Source: Nitrosomonas nitrosa
Lineage (GTDB): Bacteria; Pseudomonadota; Gammaproteobacteria; Burkholderiales; Nitrosomonadaceae
Assembly: GCF_003051105.1 (NCBI RefSeq)
Contig: NZ_QAOO01000002.1
Span: 1-64,000, forward strand
Direction of reading: 5' to 3'
DNA: 64,000 bases
The translations under genes and the position numbers were made by a program. The notes beneath the pieces are model-generated. The model was not told where the DNA came from, ran no database searches, and saw only the letters and a list, made by a program, of their open reading frames with translations. Numbering within the stretch: the first letter of the stretch is position 1; each line of letters begins with the position of its first letter. Positions 53,173 through 63,600 of this stretch are shown piece by piece.

Positions 53173-54633
53173 TCAATACACATCTTTTACGTATCGATTG
53201 TCATCGAGTAGCTGGTCTAGGAATTCCAGGGCCGCCTCTGGGCTGCCTTTGTTTTTGGTCAGAATTTCCAGCAAAGCTTGTTCTACGTCCTTACTCATGG
53301 GATCTTTCGCTCCACAGACGTAAATAGCGGCGCCACCTGCTATCCATTGCAGCAATTCATCGGCTTTTTCTTTCAGGCGGTGCTGGACATAAACCTTAGC
53401 TTCTTGATCGCGGGAAAACGCCAGATCGATTTTATGCAATACCCCGGTTTCTACAAAATCGATCCACTCGGCTTGATAGAGAAAGTCGCAGTGCTGGTGC
53501 TGCTCGCCAAAGAACAACCAGTTACGCCCGCTTGCGCCACGGGAGGCACGCTCCCAAACAAAACTACGAAACGGCGCAATGCCGGTACCAGGGCCGATCA
53601 TGATGATGTCGCGTTCGTCTTCCGGTAGTTTGAACAAGTTGTTGCGTTGAATAAAAAAATTCACTTCGTCACCTACTTTCAAATCAGCCAGGTAGCGTGA
53701 ACATAATCCAAAGCCAACCTCGCCATCCTCAGAGCGATGCCATGCCAGTGCGACCGTCAGATGAATATGACGGCCATGGGCCAAAGGTGATGACGCAATC
53801 GAATAAAGCCGCGGCGTGAGGTGATCTACGCCATCGGCGAAATGCGGCAGGATGATACCTGCCGCATCGCCCGGCTGGTAGGCCAATGGTTCATCATACG
53901 CTATTTCAATATGATAAGTTTCCTTGGCGGAGCCTCGATCATTGAGGTTTATGATTTCCACCACGCGTCCAACCACAGGTTCCAGCCGGGAATAACCTCT
54001 ACCCGTGGGAGCGGCCAGATCCGCTATCGCCGGGGCGCTGGCAGGTTGCACAGAAGACAACGAAGACAGGACGCCCGCTATCCATTGCGGATAGTGGCTG
54101 GCAAAATCCACATCCAATTCTCCGCGTTCGTAAATGCGCTCAGCCCCCAGTTTTTCCAAATAAACATCGAGATCTTTGGCGGCTTTGTTGTATTGGGGGT
54201 AGCTGCTGTCACCCAGCCCTAGCACAGCGTATTTGACGCCTTTAAGTGATGCATCGGATTGCCGCAGCAGCTCAAAGAACGCTCCCGCCGTTTCAGGTGG
54301 ATCGCCTTCGCCGTGGGTGGCAGTAATGAAAATAACCGGTTCACCGCCCTGTAATTCTTCGATGTTCTTGATTTTTTTTACCGGCTGCGGCGCAGAATTC
54401 CAGCCATGTTCTTTGGCTTGTTTAGCCAATTGCTGTGCCACCATCTTGGCATTGCCGGTTTCTGTAGCAAAAAACACACGCAACTTTTGTTGTGTGGTTG
54501 GGGTGACAGTCATGACAGTCATGCTGTCCGGTTGCGCTATGCCCTGCACATAGCCTGCAAACCAGATGGCTTGATCCCGGCTCAACGTTCGCCGCAGTTC
54601 TTCCCACAAGGCTTTTTGTTGTTTTGTTAGCAT
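53173..54633 (-). CDS. cysJ: sulfite reductase flavoprotein subunit, lacking the connecting domain
   Basis: A 486-residue diflavin reductase that carries NADPH electrons to CysI. A flavodoxin-like FMN domain (ATETGNAKMVAQQLA near 56; THGEGDPPETAGAFFELLR) is joined to an FNR module (LTPRLYSIASSP near 270; IGPGTGIAPFRSFVWER near 340; AIYVCGAKDPMSKDVEQALL). It is about 110 residues shorter than the roughly 600-residue E. coli CysJ. The gap lies between PGDAAGIILPHFADG and HLTPRLYSIAS, exactly where the all-helical connecting domain is normally inserted. The reading frame is intact, so this looks like a compact form rather than a pseudogene. Confidence 0.88.
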   Translation of the reverse strand: MLTKQQKALWEELRRTLSRDQAIWFAGYVQGIAQPDSMTVMTVTPTTQQKLRVFFATETGNAKMVAQQLAKQAKEHGWNSAPQPVKKIKNIEELQGGEPVIFITATHGEGDPPETAGAFFELLRQSDASLKGVKYAVLGLGDSSYPQYNKAAKDLDVYLEKLGAERIYERGELDVDFASHYPQWIAGVLSSLSSVQPASAPAIADLAAPTGRGYSRLEPVVGRVVEIINLNDRGSAKETYHIEIAYDEPLAYQPGDAAGIILPHFADGVDHLTPRLYSIASSPLAHGRHIHLTVALAWHRSEDGEVGFGLCSRYLADLKVGDEVNFFIQRNNLFKLPEDERDIIMIGPGTGIAPFRSFVWERASRGASGRNWLFFGEQHQHCDFLYQAEWIDFVETGVLHKIDLAFSRDQEAKVYVQHRLKEKADELLQWIAGGAAIYVCGAKDPMSKDVEQALLEILTKNKGSPEAALEFLDQLLDDNRYVKDVY

Positions 54634-54788
54634 GTGTATAACATCCTGTTTATAGATTACCCTAGAGCAACAGGCATCTGTCTCGGTGGATAGATGCTGT
54701 GACTACCGAGGTTGGTCAACGCTTGTGTAGGCATAGCATACTCCGTAATCATTCCGCTTGCACAAGCGCAGGGGAGCGTGAGTCGAGA

Positions 54789-57113
54789 TCACCGTCCTAT
54801 TCCCCTGAAGGCAATCAGCGCCAGCGCATAGGCTGCAGCGGCGGCCCAACCAACGGTGGTAAAGCCACCCTGCATGACCAAAACAACCGCTAAGGGTGCC
54901 GCGATTACCGAGAAGCAGCCATTGATGCCCCATGCCCAGGGAACTTGCTGGGGGCACGTTTGATGCAAAGCACGCAAGGCCAGTGGAAAGGGCATGCCCA
55001 ACAAGAAAGCTGGCAAAGCGAGCAGCATCAAGCCGACTAACCATTTCAACGGTTCTGGCCAGATCCATCCCGCAGTAAATAAAGGGGGCGTGAGGAACAG
55101 CGACAGCACGATCATGACAATGACACCGCCGATCACGAAACGTACCGTTTTGCAGGCGGCATCGAATCGGGCGCTCAACGCGCTGCCTGCCCCCATGCCA
55201 CACAACAGAGCGGCAATGACACCGGCCGCACTATAAAGTGAGTGGCCCCAGAACAAGGTAAAGCGTTGAATCCAGACAATTTCCAGAAACATAAAGCCCA
55301 AGCCGATTGCCGCAAAATAACACAGTACAGCCAAACGCCCGCCCGGCGCCCACCCCAGCCGCAACAGCGGCGCTACGATCAGAATAAACGCAGCACCGGC
55401 CAATGCAAATCCCGTCATTGCAACCAATACGGAGCCCATTTCTACAAAGGCAAGGGTGCTGCTGCCGAGGGACTGCCTGACTTCCTCTAGGCGGTCCCAG
55501 CGGAGAAACTGATGGAAATAGGGACGGGCATCAGTGGGTGCCTGTACATCGAATAAATAATGATCGTAAAAGGCTGATGCATCATATGAAGAGAGCAGTG
55601 CTGTCAAGCCGGTTACGAGCTTATCTTCCTCCATTACATGAAAATGATCTGCTAGCGCTGGGCCTTGGCCGGGTGACCATAGCCGGTCAAACCCCTTGGT
55701 CTGGGAGAATGCCGCCAGTTTGTCGCGTGCGCTTTTTTTCATCGGATGTTTCGATACGACTACGGATAGCATATCCCAGCTTCGGATTGCCGCGACATGG
55801 TCTGACAAGTTGGATAAACCCGCTGCACGCATCGTTTCGGCGGCCAACGCCAATAACTTGAGGCTGTGGCGCGGCGGTTGATCGAGATAGACACTGAAGG
55901 ACAATAATCCTTCTTCACTCAACGCGTTCCATATGGCATGAAAGGATTCTCGGGTCAACAGATAGTCTTCCTGCAGCGCTTGCAAGCCAACGCCGCCGCC
56001 AAATGAGCCTTGTGGCGGCAGCAGGATCAGGTCATATCGGGAGGGTGATGTGCTTAGGAAAGCACGGCCTTCACGAGCGATGACGGTCAGCCGATCATTC
56101 TGGTAATGTGCTCGCAGATGCCTGGCTACCACGGGATGTGGCTCTAGCGCATCGACCTGCACGCTTTCCTGCGCGAGCACATGGGCGATGGCCGCGCCGC
56201 CCGCGTGGAGGACGAGTGCGCTTGCTGGTTTCGACAGCACGAATGGTAATGCCTGCACGCTTTCATCTAGTGCCGCCGTATCGTGCAGCAATACCCCATA
56301 AGCATCGCCGTTACGGTAAATATGCGGTGCAGCTGGCACGCTGCCTTGAAACTGCAAGCTGAGACCCTGCCCATAGCGCAGGGCAGGGGATTGCACGATT
56401 TGGATCCGTCCCATCGGGTGCGGGGTATCGCTGATCACCTGCGAATCAGGCAATTGCAGCGCGTAACTGATGGCTTTATAGGGCGATGGTGAGATATCGG
56501 AGATTAACGCAGTGCTTACCAGCGCAGAAAGCACTAGCAATGTACTGAACCATGAACGGTGCAAGAGCCAGGCAGCGAAGGCGAACGCTGCTGCACAGAG
56601 CGCAAATCCCTGGCTGGGCGTGAAATAAACCAGCAGTAAAAGTCCTAGCCCGGCTCCCGTAGCCGATCCAAGCAGGTTCGCGGCATAGCGCTGCCCGACT
56701 GCCGCCGCGTCGCGCATGAAGATCAAACCGAGAAACAGCGCGCTTGCAAAAAAAGGTAAAAATACTAGCGCTGCACTCACCATCAATGGCCCCCAACTGC
56801 GCACATCGATAAACAGCAAGGGAAAATCTGTTGCCGCCGCGGCTTGCAGCGCCACAGGCAATGCCCCTAGACTGCTTGCTGCGGCGAATATCAGGCATAG
56901 GCGCGATACCCTCTCGGCATGCGGCAATAGCCACTCGCGCGCGAGCGTCAGCACCGTGCCGCTGCTGCCGAATCCCAGTAGGGCAATCGAAATCACCGCA
57001 TAGGCGAAGTGATGGCTTTGCCCCTGCGCTAATGCCTGCATCAGCACGATTTGCAGTGCGATCAATGCTAATGAAGCAACGAACAGGGCAACATTGACGG
57101 TGGGTAATCGCAT
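54789..57113 (-). CDS. membrane-fused spermidine synthase-like protein
   Basis: A 774-residue protein with a hydrophobic N-terminal third (helices in residues 5-220, including ISIALLGFGSSGTVLTLARE) and a soluble Rossmann-type part with SAM-methyltransferase/aminopropyltransferase features (YDLILLPPQGSFGGGVGLQA near 360; LSFSVYLDQPPRHSL). A C-terminal block of further helices follows (residues about 555-770). Such fused spermidine/spermine-synthase-like membrane proteins are widespread and mostly uncharacterised; actual polyamine synthesis is not established. It starts 24 bp after pcm on the same strand. Confidence 0.75.
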   Translation of the reverse strand: MRLPTVNVALFVASLALIALQIVLMQALAQGQSHHFAYAVISIALLGFGSSGTVLTLAREWLLPHAERVSRLCLIFAAASSLGALPVALQAAAATDFPLLFIDVRSWGPLMVSAALVFLPFFASALFLGLIFMRDAAAVGQRYAANLLGSATGAGLGLLLLVYFTPSQGFALCAAAFAFAAWLLHRSWFSTLLVLSALVSTALISDISPSPYKAISYALQLPDSQVISDTPHPMGRIQIVQSPALRYGQGLSLQFQGSVPAAPHIYRNGDAYGVLLHDTAALDESVQALPFVLSKPASALVLHAGGAAIAHVLAQESVQVDALEPHPVVARHLRAHYQNDRLTVIAREGRAFLSTSPSRYDLILLPPQGSFGGGVGLQALQEDYLLTRESFHAIWNALSEEGLLSFSVYLDQPPRHSLKLLALAAETMRAAGLSNLSDHVAAIRSWDMLSVVVSKHPMKKSARDKLAAFSQTKGFDRLWSPGQGPALADHFHVMEEDKLVTGLTALLSSYDASAFYDHYLFDVQAPTDARPYFHQFLRWDRLEEVRQSLGSSTLAFVEMGSVLVAMTGFALAGAAFILIVAPLLRLGWAPGGRLAVLCYFAAIGLGFMFLEIVWIQRFTLFWGHSLYSAAGVIAALLCGMGAGSALSARFDAACKTVRFVIGGVIVMIVLSLFLTPPLFTAGWIWPEPLKWLVGLMLLALPAFLLGMPFPLALRALHQTCPQQVPWAWGINGCFSVIAAPLAVVLVMQGGFTTVGWAAAAAYALALIAFRGIGR

Positions 57114-57137
57114 AAGACGGCGATCTGTTTTACGTCG

Positions 57138-57851
57138 TTATTCTCTGCCGCCCGTGAGCGGGACAAAACTGACCGGCAACAGATTTTGCGTACGCACCTC
57201 GCCGCCTTGCTTGGTGACGAGTACCAGCATTTGGACCCGGTAAGGATTGCCGACTGGAATGATCATTTTTCCCCCTTCCTTGAGCTGATCGATCAGCGGT
57301 GGCGGGATGTGCGGTGCAGCAGCGGTCACCATGATTGCATCGAATGGCGCATGTTCGGCCCAGCCGTAATAGCCGTCAGCCTGTTTAACCTGAACATTGT
57401 CATAGCCAGCAAGCTGCAAGCGTGAAGCTGCCCAGCGTGCCAGCTCCGGCACGATTTCAATGGTATAGACCTCCTGGGTGATCTCCGCCAGTACTGCAGC
57501 CTGATAGCCACTGCCCGCACCGATTTCGAGCACGCGGGCATCCGGTTTTATTCCCGCGATTTCAGTCATGTAGGCAACGACATAAGGCTGCGAGATGGTC
57601 TGGCCATGGCCAATCGGTACAGGCCGATCGTCATACGCAAACCGTGCTTCATTTTCTGGGATGAACATGTGACGGGGAACGGCACGCATGGCGCGCAGGA
57701 CATGGCTATCCTCGATACCCCTTGCCGCGATTTGCTTGGCCACCATTTCCTCGCGTGCGAGGCGTGTCTGATCCGTATCCTTCGCCTGCACCGTCCAGGC
57801 GCCAAACAGAAAAATAAACACAGGGAACAATCGCTGTCGATTCATTGCCAT
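57138..57851 (-). CDS. pcm: protein-L-isoaspartate O-methyltransferase, periplasmic form
   Basis: A 237-residue PCMT. SAM motif I is VLEIGAGSGYQAAV near 108-120. The substrate loop is RHMFIPENEARFAYDDRPVP, with GHGQTISQPYVVAYMTEI following, and motif II is PFDAIMVTAAAPHIPPPLID. It repairs isoaspartyl damage in proteins. Unusually it begins with a signal peptide (LFPVFIFLFGAWTVQA), suggesting a periplasmic or secreted variant; SAM supply there is an open question. It starts 3 bp after the esterase-family gene. Confidence 0.88.
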   Translation of the reverse strand: MAMNRQRLFPVFIFLFGAWTVQAKDTDQTRLAREEMVAKQIAARGIEDSHVLRAMRAVPRHMFIPENEARFAYDDRPVPIGHGQTISQPYVVAYMTEIAGIKPDARVLEIGAGSGYQAAVLAEITQEVYTIEIVPELARWAASRLQLAGYDNVQVKQADGYYGWAEHAPFDAIMVTAAAPHIPPPLIDQLKEGGKMIIPVGNPYRVQMLVLVTKQGGEVRTQNLLPVSFVPLTGGRE

Positions 57852-57854
57852 GGG

Positions 57855-59180
57855 TTACTCCTTCTCATGCAACGGTGTCAGGGCAGTGCTATTATCAACG
57901 TACAACAAGGCATTGTAGCGCCGTGCGGGCGTGGTGGGCACATATTGCCGATGATCTTGCTCTGGTTGATAAATTACGCCGATGGCCCTATGGCCAATGG
58001 TATGTTGCAAAACGGGCGGTAACGCATCCGATGGTGGAAAGATCAACAATGCGTCACCCATGGCGAGCGTTTTCAGCACAGCTTCGAAGCTATCATTGGG
58101 CGGGGAGGGTATCCGCATGGATTCTCGCGGTCCTCCCCACCGCCGGCTGGCGAGTACCGTTCCCTGCCCAGTCGTGAAACCGACTAGAAAAACATTGTTT
58201 TCCCCAAGTTGCTGGCGGGATAGTTGGCCAATATTATGCATTCCCCGCTGCACCATGCTCGTCGCCCGCGCATCACCGATATGGGTGTTATGCGCCCAAA
58301 CGATCCCCTTCGATTTAGTGCCGTCAACGGCCAGTAGCCGTCTCACCGTTTCATGCATATGCGTCGCGCGCGTATTCCAGGCATGCGAGGCGGATTGCCC
58401 CATGGTGCGATAGTATTCCTCGGCGGCTGAAACGACATGGGCGGATTGTTTGGCGAAGAATGCAGCCTGACGGGTGCTGTCTTGCGAGTTTTGCCACAAA
58501 GCAATTGTATTGCGCAGAACTTTTGCTACGCCGCGTTCTTGGTCGTCCATCGCTTCCACTGCCCGGGCGTAGCCATGCGGGTCATCGCGAAACGCTGCAA
58601 AAGTCGCGTATTGGTCGCTCATCCGGTCGAATTGATCGGGATGGTGCGAGCGGTACCAATCCAGTACGGCATCCATCGCTTCCCAAGGGGAAAAAATATC
58701 GATGCCATACAGGCTTACCCGATTCTCTGGTGAGCGCGCACTGTTGAATGCCCTTAGCCATTCTGCGAATTCGACGAATTCTTCGTTTGCCCACATCCAG
58801 CGCGGCCAACGATTGGGTATCATCAATGCATGGCGTGCGCTCGCTAATGTCCACGGCTCGTGCCTGATATAGCGATTGAGACGTGCCAGTGAAATCCAAT
58901 CCCCCTCTACGGCGATAAAAGAAATACCCCCTGTTTCGATCAGACGGCGAGAAATTTCCGCACGCCAAGTATAAAATTCCCGGGTCCCGTGGCTCGACTC
59001 ACCCAACAGCACGAGCCGCTTGTCTTTAGCTGCGGAAATCAAGGGCGTTAAATCGCTGGTTGCGGAAAGTGGCCGGGCATGTTTCCGGTAGACGGCGCTC
59101 AAATCCTGGGGTGGGGTTCCCTGGGCTAAGGGAATGAACAGCCCCGTGCAGATAAAAACGATTGCCAGACAGTATTTCAT
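57855..59180 (-). CDS. erythromycin esterase family protein
   Basis: A 441-residue exported hydrolase-like protein. A signal peptide (MKYCLAIVFICTGLFIPLAQ) precedes the Ere family core: LLGESSHGTREFYTWRAEIS near 58-77 with the proposed catalytic His64 and Glu61, then FIAVEGDWISLARLNRYI and IVWAHNTHIGDA. True macrolide esterase activity cannot be assumed; chromosomal homologues are of unknown function. The ATG at 59180, preceded by AAGGAT, is chosen because the signal peptide begins there. First gene of a three-gene operon with pcm and the spermidine synthase-like gene. The 270-bp space to jetD holds no other gene. Confidence 0.83.
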   Translation of the reverse strand: MKYCLAIVFICTGLFIPLAQGTPPQDLSAVYRKHARPLSATSDLTPLISAAKDKRLVLLGESSHGTREFYTWRAEISRRLIETGGISFIAVEGDWISLARLNRYIRHEPWTLASARHALMIPNRWPRWMWANEEFVEFAEWLRAFNSARSPENRVSLYGIDIFSPWEAMDAVLDWYRSHHPDQFDRMSDQYATFAAFRDDPHGYARAVEAMDDQERGVAKVLRNTIALWQNSQDSTRQAAFFAKQSAHVVSAAEEYYRTMGQSASHAWNTRATHMHETVRRLLAVDGTKSKGIVWAHNTHIGDARATSMVQRGMHNIGQLSRQQLGENNVFLVGFTTGQGTVLASRRWGGPRESMRIPSPPNDSFEAVLKTLAMGDALLIFPPSDALPPVLQHTIGHRAIGVIYQPEQDHRQYVPTTPARRYNALLYVDNSTALTPLHEKE

Positions 59181-59451
59181 AGGTATCCTTCTTTTAAGGC
59201 GGGTGGTAAGGGCGTGGCTGGTCGGCATCATGATGGCATACCAAAATCAGACCGAAGTCGATTACGATGATTCCCAGGGTAAGGGTGTTTCCGGCGAAAA
59301 TTGTGGGTCAGAAAGAATTGTGTACGATCATCAAGGCAAGACACATAAATATTAAGCATACATGGGAGGGTGTATAAGTTTTTCTACCATCAAGAAGCTG
59401 CATAATGAAGCCGTTCTGCAGGCGTGGATAGGGCCAATAGGTAAACAGGTT

Positions 59452-60627
59452 TTACGCAAGTGCATTGAGGGCTGTCGTTACCCAATCGAAGCCAATGCGC
59501 TCTTGCTCAAGCCTGACATGCTTGCCCAGGCGGTTATCGCGTAAATCGTCGTACAGTGCTCGTTCTTCTGGGGTCAGACGTGACAAGTTACGCAGGGTGG
59601 GCTTGGTCTCCGTGCCCCAGTGCATTTCGAATGCGAGCAAGGTGGCGCGATCCATCAGGAATGATTCGACATGCGTGAACTGGCTGCGTAACTGATCGAG
59701 CATGGCGAAGCCGTGGGTGTCGATATCGCCCCAGTAATGGATACGGCAATGTTGTAGCCAGGCCGCCTGACGCAACATTTCAAAGCCATAGCCTGCGCCA
59801 AACAGAATCAGGCTGTTTTTGACATCCGGGAAAGCCAGAAAGTTAATTTCATTCTCCGTGATGAACACCCGTGACACTCTGGGATTGAGGCGGGCAAAGC
59901 TGTTGGCATCCAACGAAACATCTCGTTCGTAAATTTGGGGGAGCAGGGCATGCGCCTGATCCAGCATGCGAAAACGAATACACAGCGGTTTCTCAAGAAA
60001 GCCGTAACGCCGTGCGAACTGATTCACACCCGATGCACTGAAATCGATTGCCCCCGCTGGCAGGATGATGTCCAACCATTCGCTGAGCACGCCGCGATGC
60101 CGTTCGATGAATTTACTGTGTATACCAGGTATATCGACCTGTCTGAGATAGACACCTGGACGAGGATGCTCTCTGAGCCAGGCGGCGATAGCTAGCAGCC
60201 GGTGCCAATCGTCGGCCAACTCCAATGCCCGCAGTGGTTTTTTTGCCATCCAGCTTAACAGCTCCGGTTGTTGTTCACCTGTCATGGCAGCCAGTGCAGT
60301 AAAGCGATCAACTTCCCGTTGTTTGCCTATCAGACTCAAGGCATCTTCCAGGGTGTCGATCCAAATTGCTGATGGAATGGTATTGGTGCCGAATAACCGG
60401 TGCTTGAATGCTCGCATCTCCACCCGACAGTGCGGCAACGCTCTGAGGGTCGCGATCCAACTGCGCACTGCGGTAAACTGGTCTGCCATTTCAGCAGAGG
60501 TGGGGGGCTTGATCAGCAAACGCAGCGGAAATAGCGCTTTGTCAGTCAACAGACAACTTAAAATTTCCCCCCGATCCCACAGCTTTTGTAGTTGTGCGCG
60601 TAAATCTGCTGGACGAGTCCAGTTCAT
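59452..60627 (-). CDS. jetD: Wadjet protein JetD (TOPRIM nuclease)
   Basis: A 391-residue protein of the DUF3322/DUF2220 family. The C-terminal TOPRIM domain shows the conserved Glu in [13 protein letters not shown] near 254-266 and the DxD pair (Asp301, Asp303) in [17 protein letters not shown]. The N-terminal arm ([20 protein letters not shown]) is the usual DNA/JetC-contacting region. In Wadjet, JetABC is an SMC complex that senses small circular DNA and JetD cuts it, blocking plasmids. Its start overlaps the jetC stop by 4 bp, the standard coupling. It is full length with all catalytic residues. Confidence 0.9.
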   Translation of the reverse strand: MNWTRPADLRAQLQKLWDRGEILSCLLTDKALFPLRLLIKPPTSAEMADQFTAVRSWIATLRALPHCRVEMRAFKHRLFGTNTIPSAIWIDTLEDALSLIGKQREVDRFTALAAMTGEQQPELLSWMAKKPLRALELADDWHRLLAIAAWLREHPRPGVYLRQVDIPGIHSKFIERHRGVLSEWLDIILPAGAIDFSASGVNQFARRYGFLEKPLCIRFRMLDQAHALLPQIYERDVSLDANSFARLNPRVSRVFITENEINFLAFPDVKNSLILFGAGYGFEMLRQAAWLQHCRIHYWGDIDTHGFAMLDQLRSQFTHVESFLMDRATLLAFEMHWGTETKPTLRNLSRLTPEERALYDDLRDNRLGKHVRLEQERIGFDWVTTALNALA

Positions 60628-63600
60628 CCGGTCATCCTGGCTTTTTCCTGTTTATATTCTTCGATCGACAGATTGCGCAATTTGGAGGCGCGGCCATCTT
60701 CGTTGTGAACAAAGCCTACACTGGAGACGAAAGGTTCGATAATGTGGATTTTCTGTAAGGGAGTGACGATAAGCAATTGCAGATTAAGTTGCGCAAACAA
60801 TCGTAGTCCATAGTGTGCCGACTCATCAGAACCCCGCCCAAAAGCTTCGTCGATCACCACGAAGCGGAAGGAGCGGGAGCGTACTGCCCCCCATTCCAGA
60901 CCAAACTGGTAGGCTAGACTGGCAGCCAGAATGGTGTAGGCCAGTTTTTCCTTTTGGCCACCCGACTTACCGCCTGAATCGGAATAATGTTCATGTTCGC
61001 TGTGGTCCTCGCGCCAGCGCTCGCTGGCGGCAAACGTGAACCAATTGCGCACATCGGTGACTTTGGCAGACCAGCGGCGGTCTTGCTCCGACAAACCCTC
61101 CCGCCCTCGGAAGCGCTCGATGATATGCCGGACTTGCAAGAATTTGCTTTCAGAGTATTGAGCATCATCAGAGCCAGTCAATGCGCCTTCGGTGCAGGCA
61201 CGCAGTTCGAGCTGAAAATCACGGATATCGGCATCGATCGTTGGTTGAGCTTCCAGCACGATATAGCGGCCGGGGTTGTAGTCGATGCCGGTCAATGATT
61301 CATTGATGCGTGCAATTCGTTCCTTGATCGTTTCCCGCTCGCGCGCCAATTGCGACTGAAAATTGGCTACTTCACGGATGGTGTTTTCGTTGAGCAGTTC
61401 CTTGAAGCGCGCTTCAAAGCGCGGCAAATCATCGCTTTGCAGATTATGCAGCATATTGCGGTATTCGAAAGCAGCTCCGATGCTGGCATCGATCTCTGAA
61501 GTCTCCAGCTTGAATTCTTCCTTGAAAGCGGTCATGGCCTTGACGATCCGCTCTCCCAGCGAACTGAGATGACTGCTTTTGTTGTCGATCTGCTTTTGCA
61601 ACCAGTCGCGCATATCCCGTTCGCGCTGTTCACACGATTCGACTGTAAGGGTATGTTCGCCCAACGCTTCACTGCGCAGCGTGTCGAGCCTGTCAAAGCT
61701 GGCAGCGTGCGTGGTATAGGCTGGATCATCCAGTAGCAATTTAGTCTGGGTGCGTAAGGTTTCAGCATCGCTTTTCTTCTGTTCGATTTTTGAGCGTTTG
61801 TCCTTGTGGGCCTCAAGCAGTTGTTCTGACTTCTGTAAGGCAGCCATGACCTCATTCAATCGCCCGGTCAACTGCTTGAGCACATCGGAGGCTGACTCCA
61901 ATTGCTGTTTCTCATCCTGAAGCTTCGCGAGCTCCCGTGCGAGCGAGTGCCAATCAAGCTCGGCGAAGTCAGTGTATTCACCCAGCTTTGACAGCGCGGT
62001 CAGGCGTGTTTTATGGGTAGTTTGCTCGGCTTGGATCTGGCTAATGAGGCTCGCCAATTCGCCAAGTTTCTCGGCCAGTTTGTGCGCTTTATTTTCCAAT
62101 GCGGTGATCTTGGCCGTATTGCTCCAGCCCAGTACGTAGCGGCTGCGGTCATCCAACCGATGACGGTCATCTTTTTCATGCCGTTCGCCGGGCGCCTTGA
62201 TTTGGCCTGTGCGCGTGATGGCGCGGGTCTCTCGGCGGAATTGCTCCTGGGTGATGCAACAGGCAAGGTCGAAGCGGTGGGTCAGCTCACGCGCTAGCCA
62301 GTCATAGAAAGGAGAGTCAGGTTTGATCAACAACTTGCGTGCCAGCGAATCACGGTGCAGCTCGGAATGTTCACTGCGGACATTTTGGCGCACACGGAAA
62401 TAAACCAGACGTCCTTTGAGATGGGTGTTATCCACCCAATTGACCACGGCGGGATAATGCTCGTCTGGCACCAGCAGCGATAGCCCGAAATTACGCAATA
62501 ATCGCTCCGCTGCACCTTCCCACTCGCGTTCATCGTCACGCACTTGCAACAATTCGCCAGCAAACGGCATGTCCGCCTCTATCAGACCCAATGCCTGGCA
62601 TAGTGCGGTACGCATGGCGATCTGTTCGGCAGGGATGTTGCTGCGCCGCGCCTTTAGGCTGGTGATCTCGGTAGTCAAGGCATCGTGTTCTTGCTTGCCC
62701 TGGCGCAAGCTGACGCCATACTCGGTCAGATCGTTTTGCAGTTGGGCGTCGCGTGTTTTGGCCGCTTCCTCCAGCACTGAAAAACGTTGTCGCTGAGCCT
62801 GAAAATTAGCTTCATCGTTTACGGGGGTCTCATCGAGCGCACGCGTCAGTTCGGCATAACGCTGTGCTTTGCGTTCACGCATCTGACGCTCCTGTTCTTT
62901 TTTACGGATCTCGATAGCGAGCCGCTCCAGGCGATCACCCCCGTTGTTAGCAATATTACGCTTGAGCTCATCGACCTCGGTGCGCTGTGTATCGCGACGC
63001 TGTTCGCTCCGCTTGACTAAAGCATCCTGATTCATCCATTCGATCGCCAGTGCGGCTACGCGGTTTTCCAGCAACTCGAGTTTCAGATTGGCAAAGTAGC
63101 ACTTGAGCGCTTCGCGCCAGGTGCGGCGTTCCTCTATCTGCGCGTGCAGAGAGGCATATTCCCCGCAGTTGGCGATGAGCGGTGTGAGTAATTCCACTTG
63201 CCGTTTGGCTTTCAGCACCGCTTCATGCGCGCGGTTGAGGTCATCGAAATGGTTGATGAGTGCGATGATACGAGGTGCGACGTCGAATGGTTCGAGCATG
63301 TGGCTGCGCACGAAATCGGTCAGATTACCTACCGATTTCATCGAGACGGTTTGGTGAAACAATTCCAGCGCCTGCTCATTGTCGATACCAAAGCGGCGTC
63401 GGAACCAGGCGCCGTAAGGCGGAAAGCTGTCAAAGACTTCGATACTGCGCTGCCCGGTGCCAGCCCGTAACTTCTTACGCAATTGTGCGATATCGGTGCC
63501 AAATTGTGCAAAATCAGTAACGATCGATAAAGCATGCTCTGCGCAAACATAGAAACGGGCGGGTTGCCCGGCAGCTTGACCTTGACCATCTTTCATCCAG

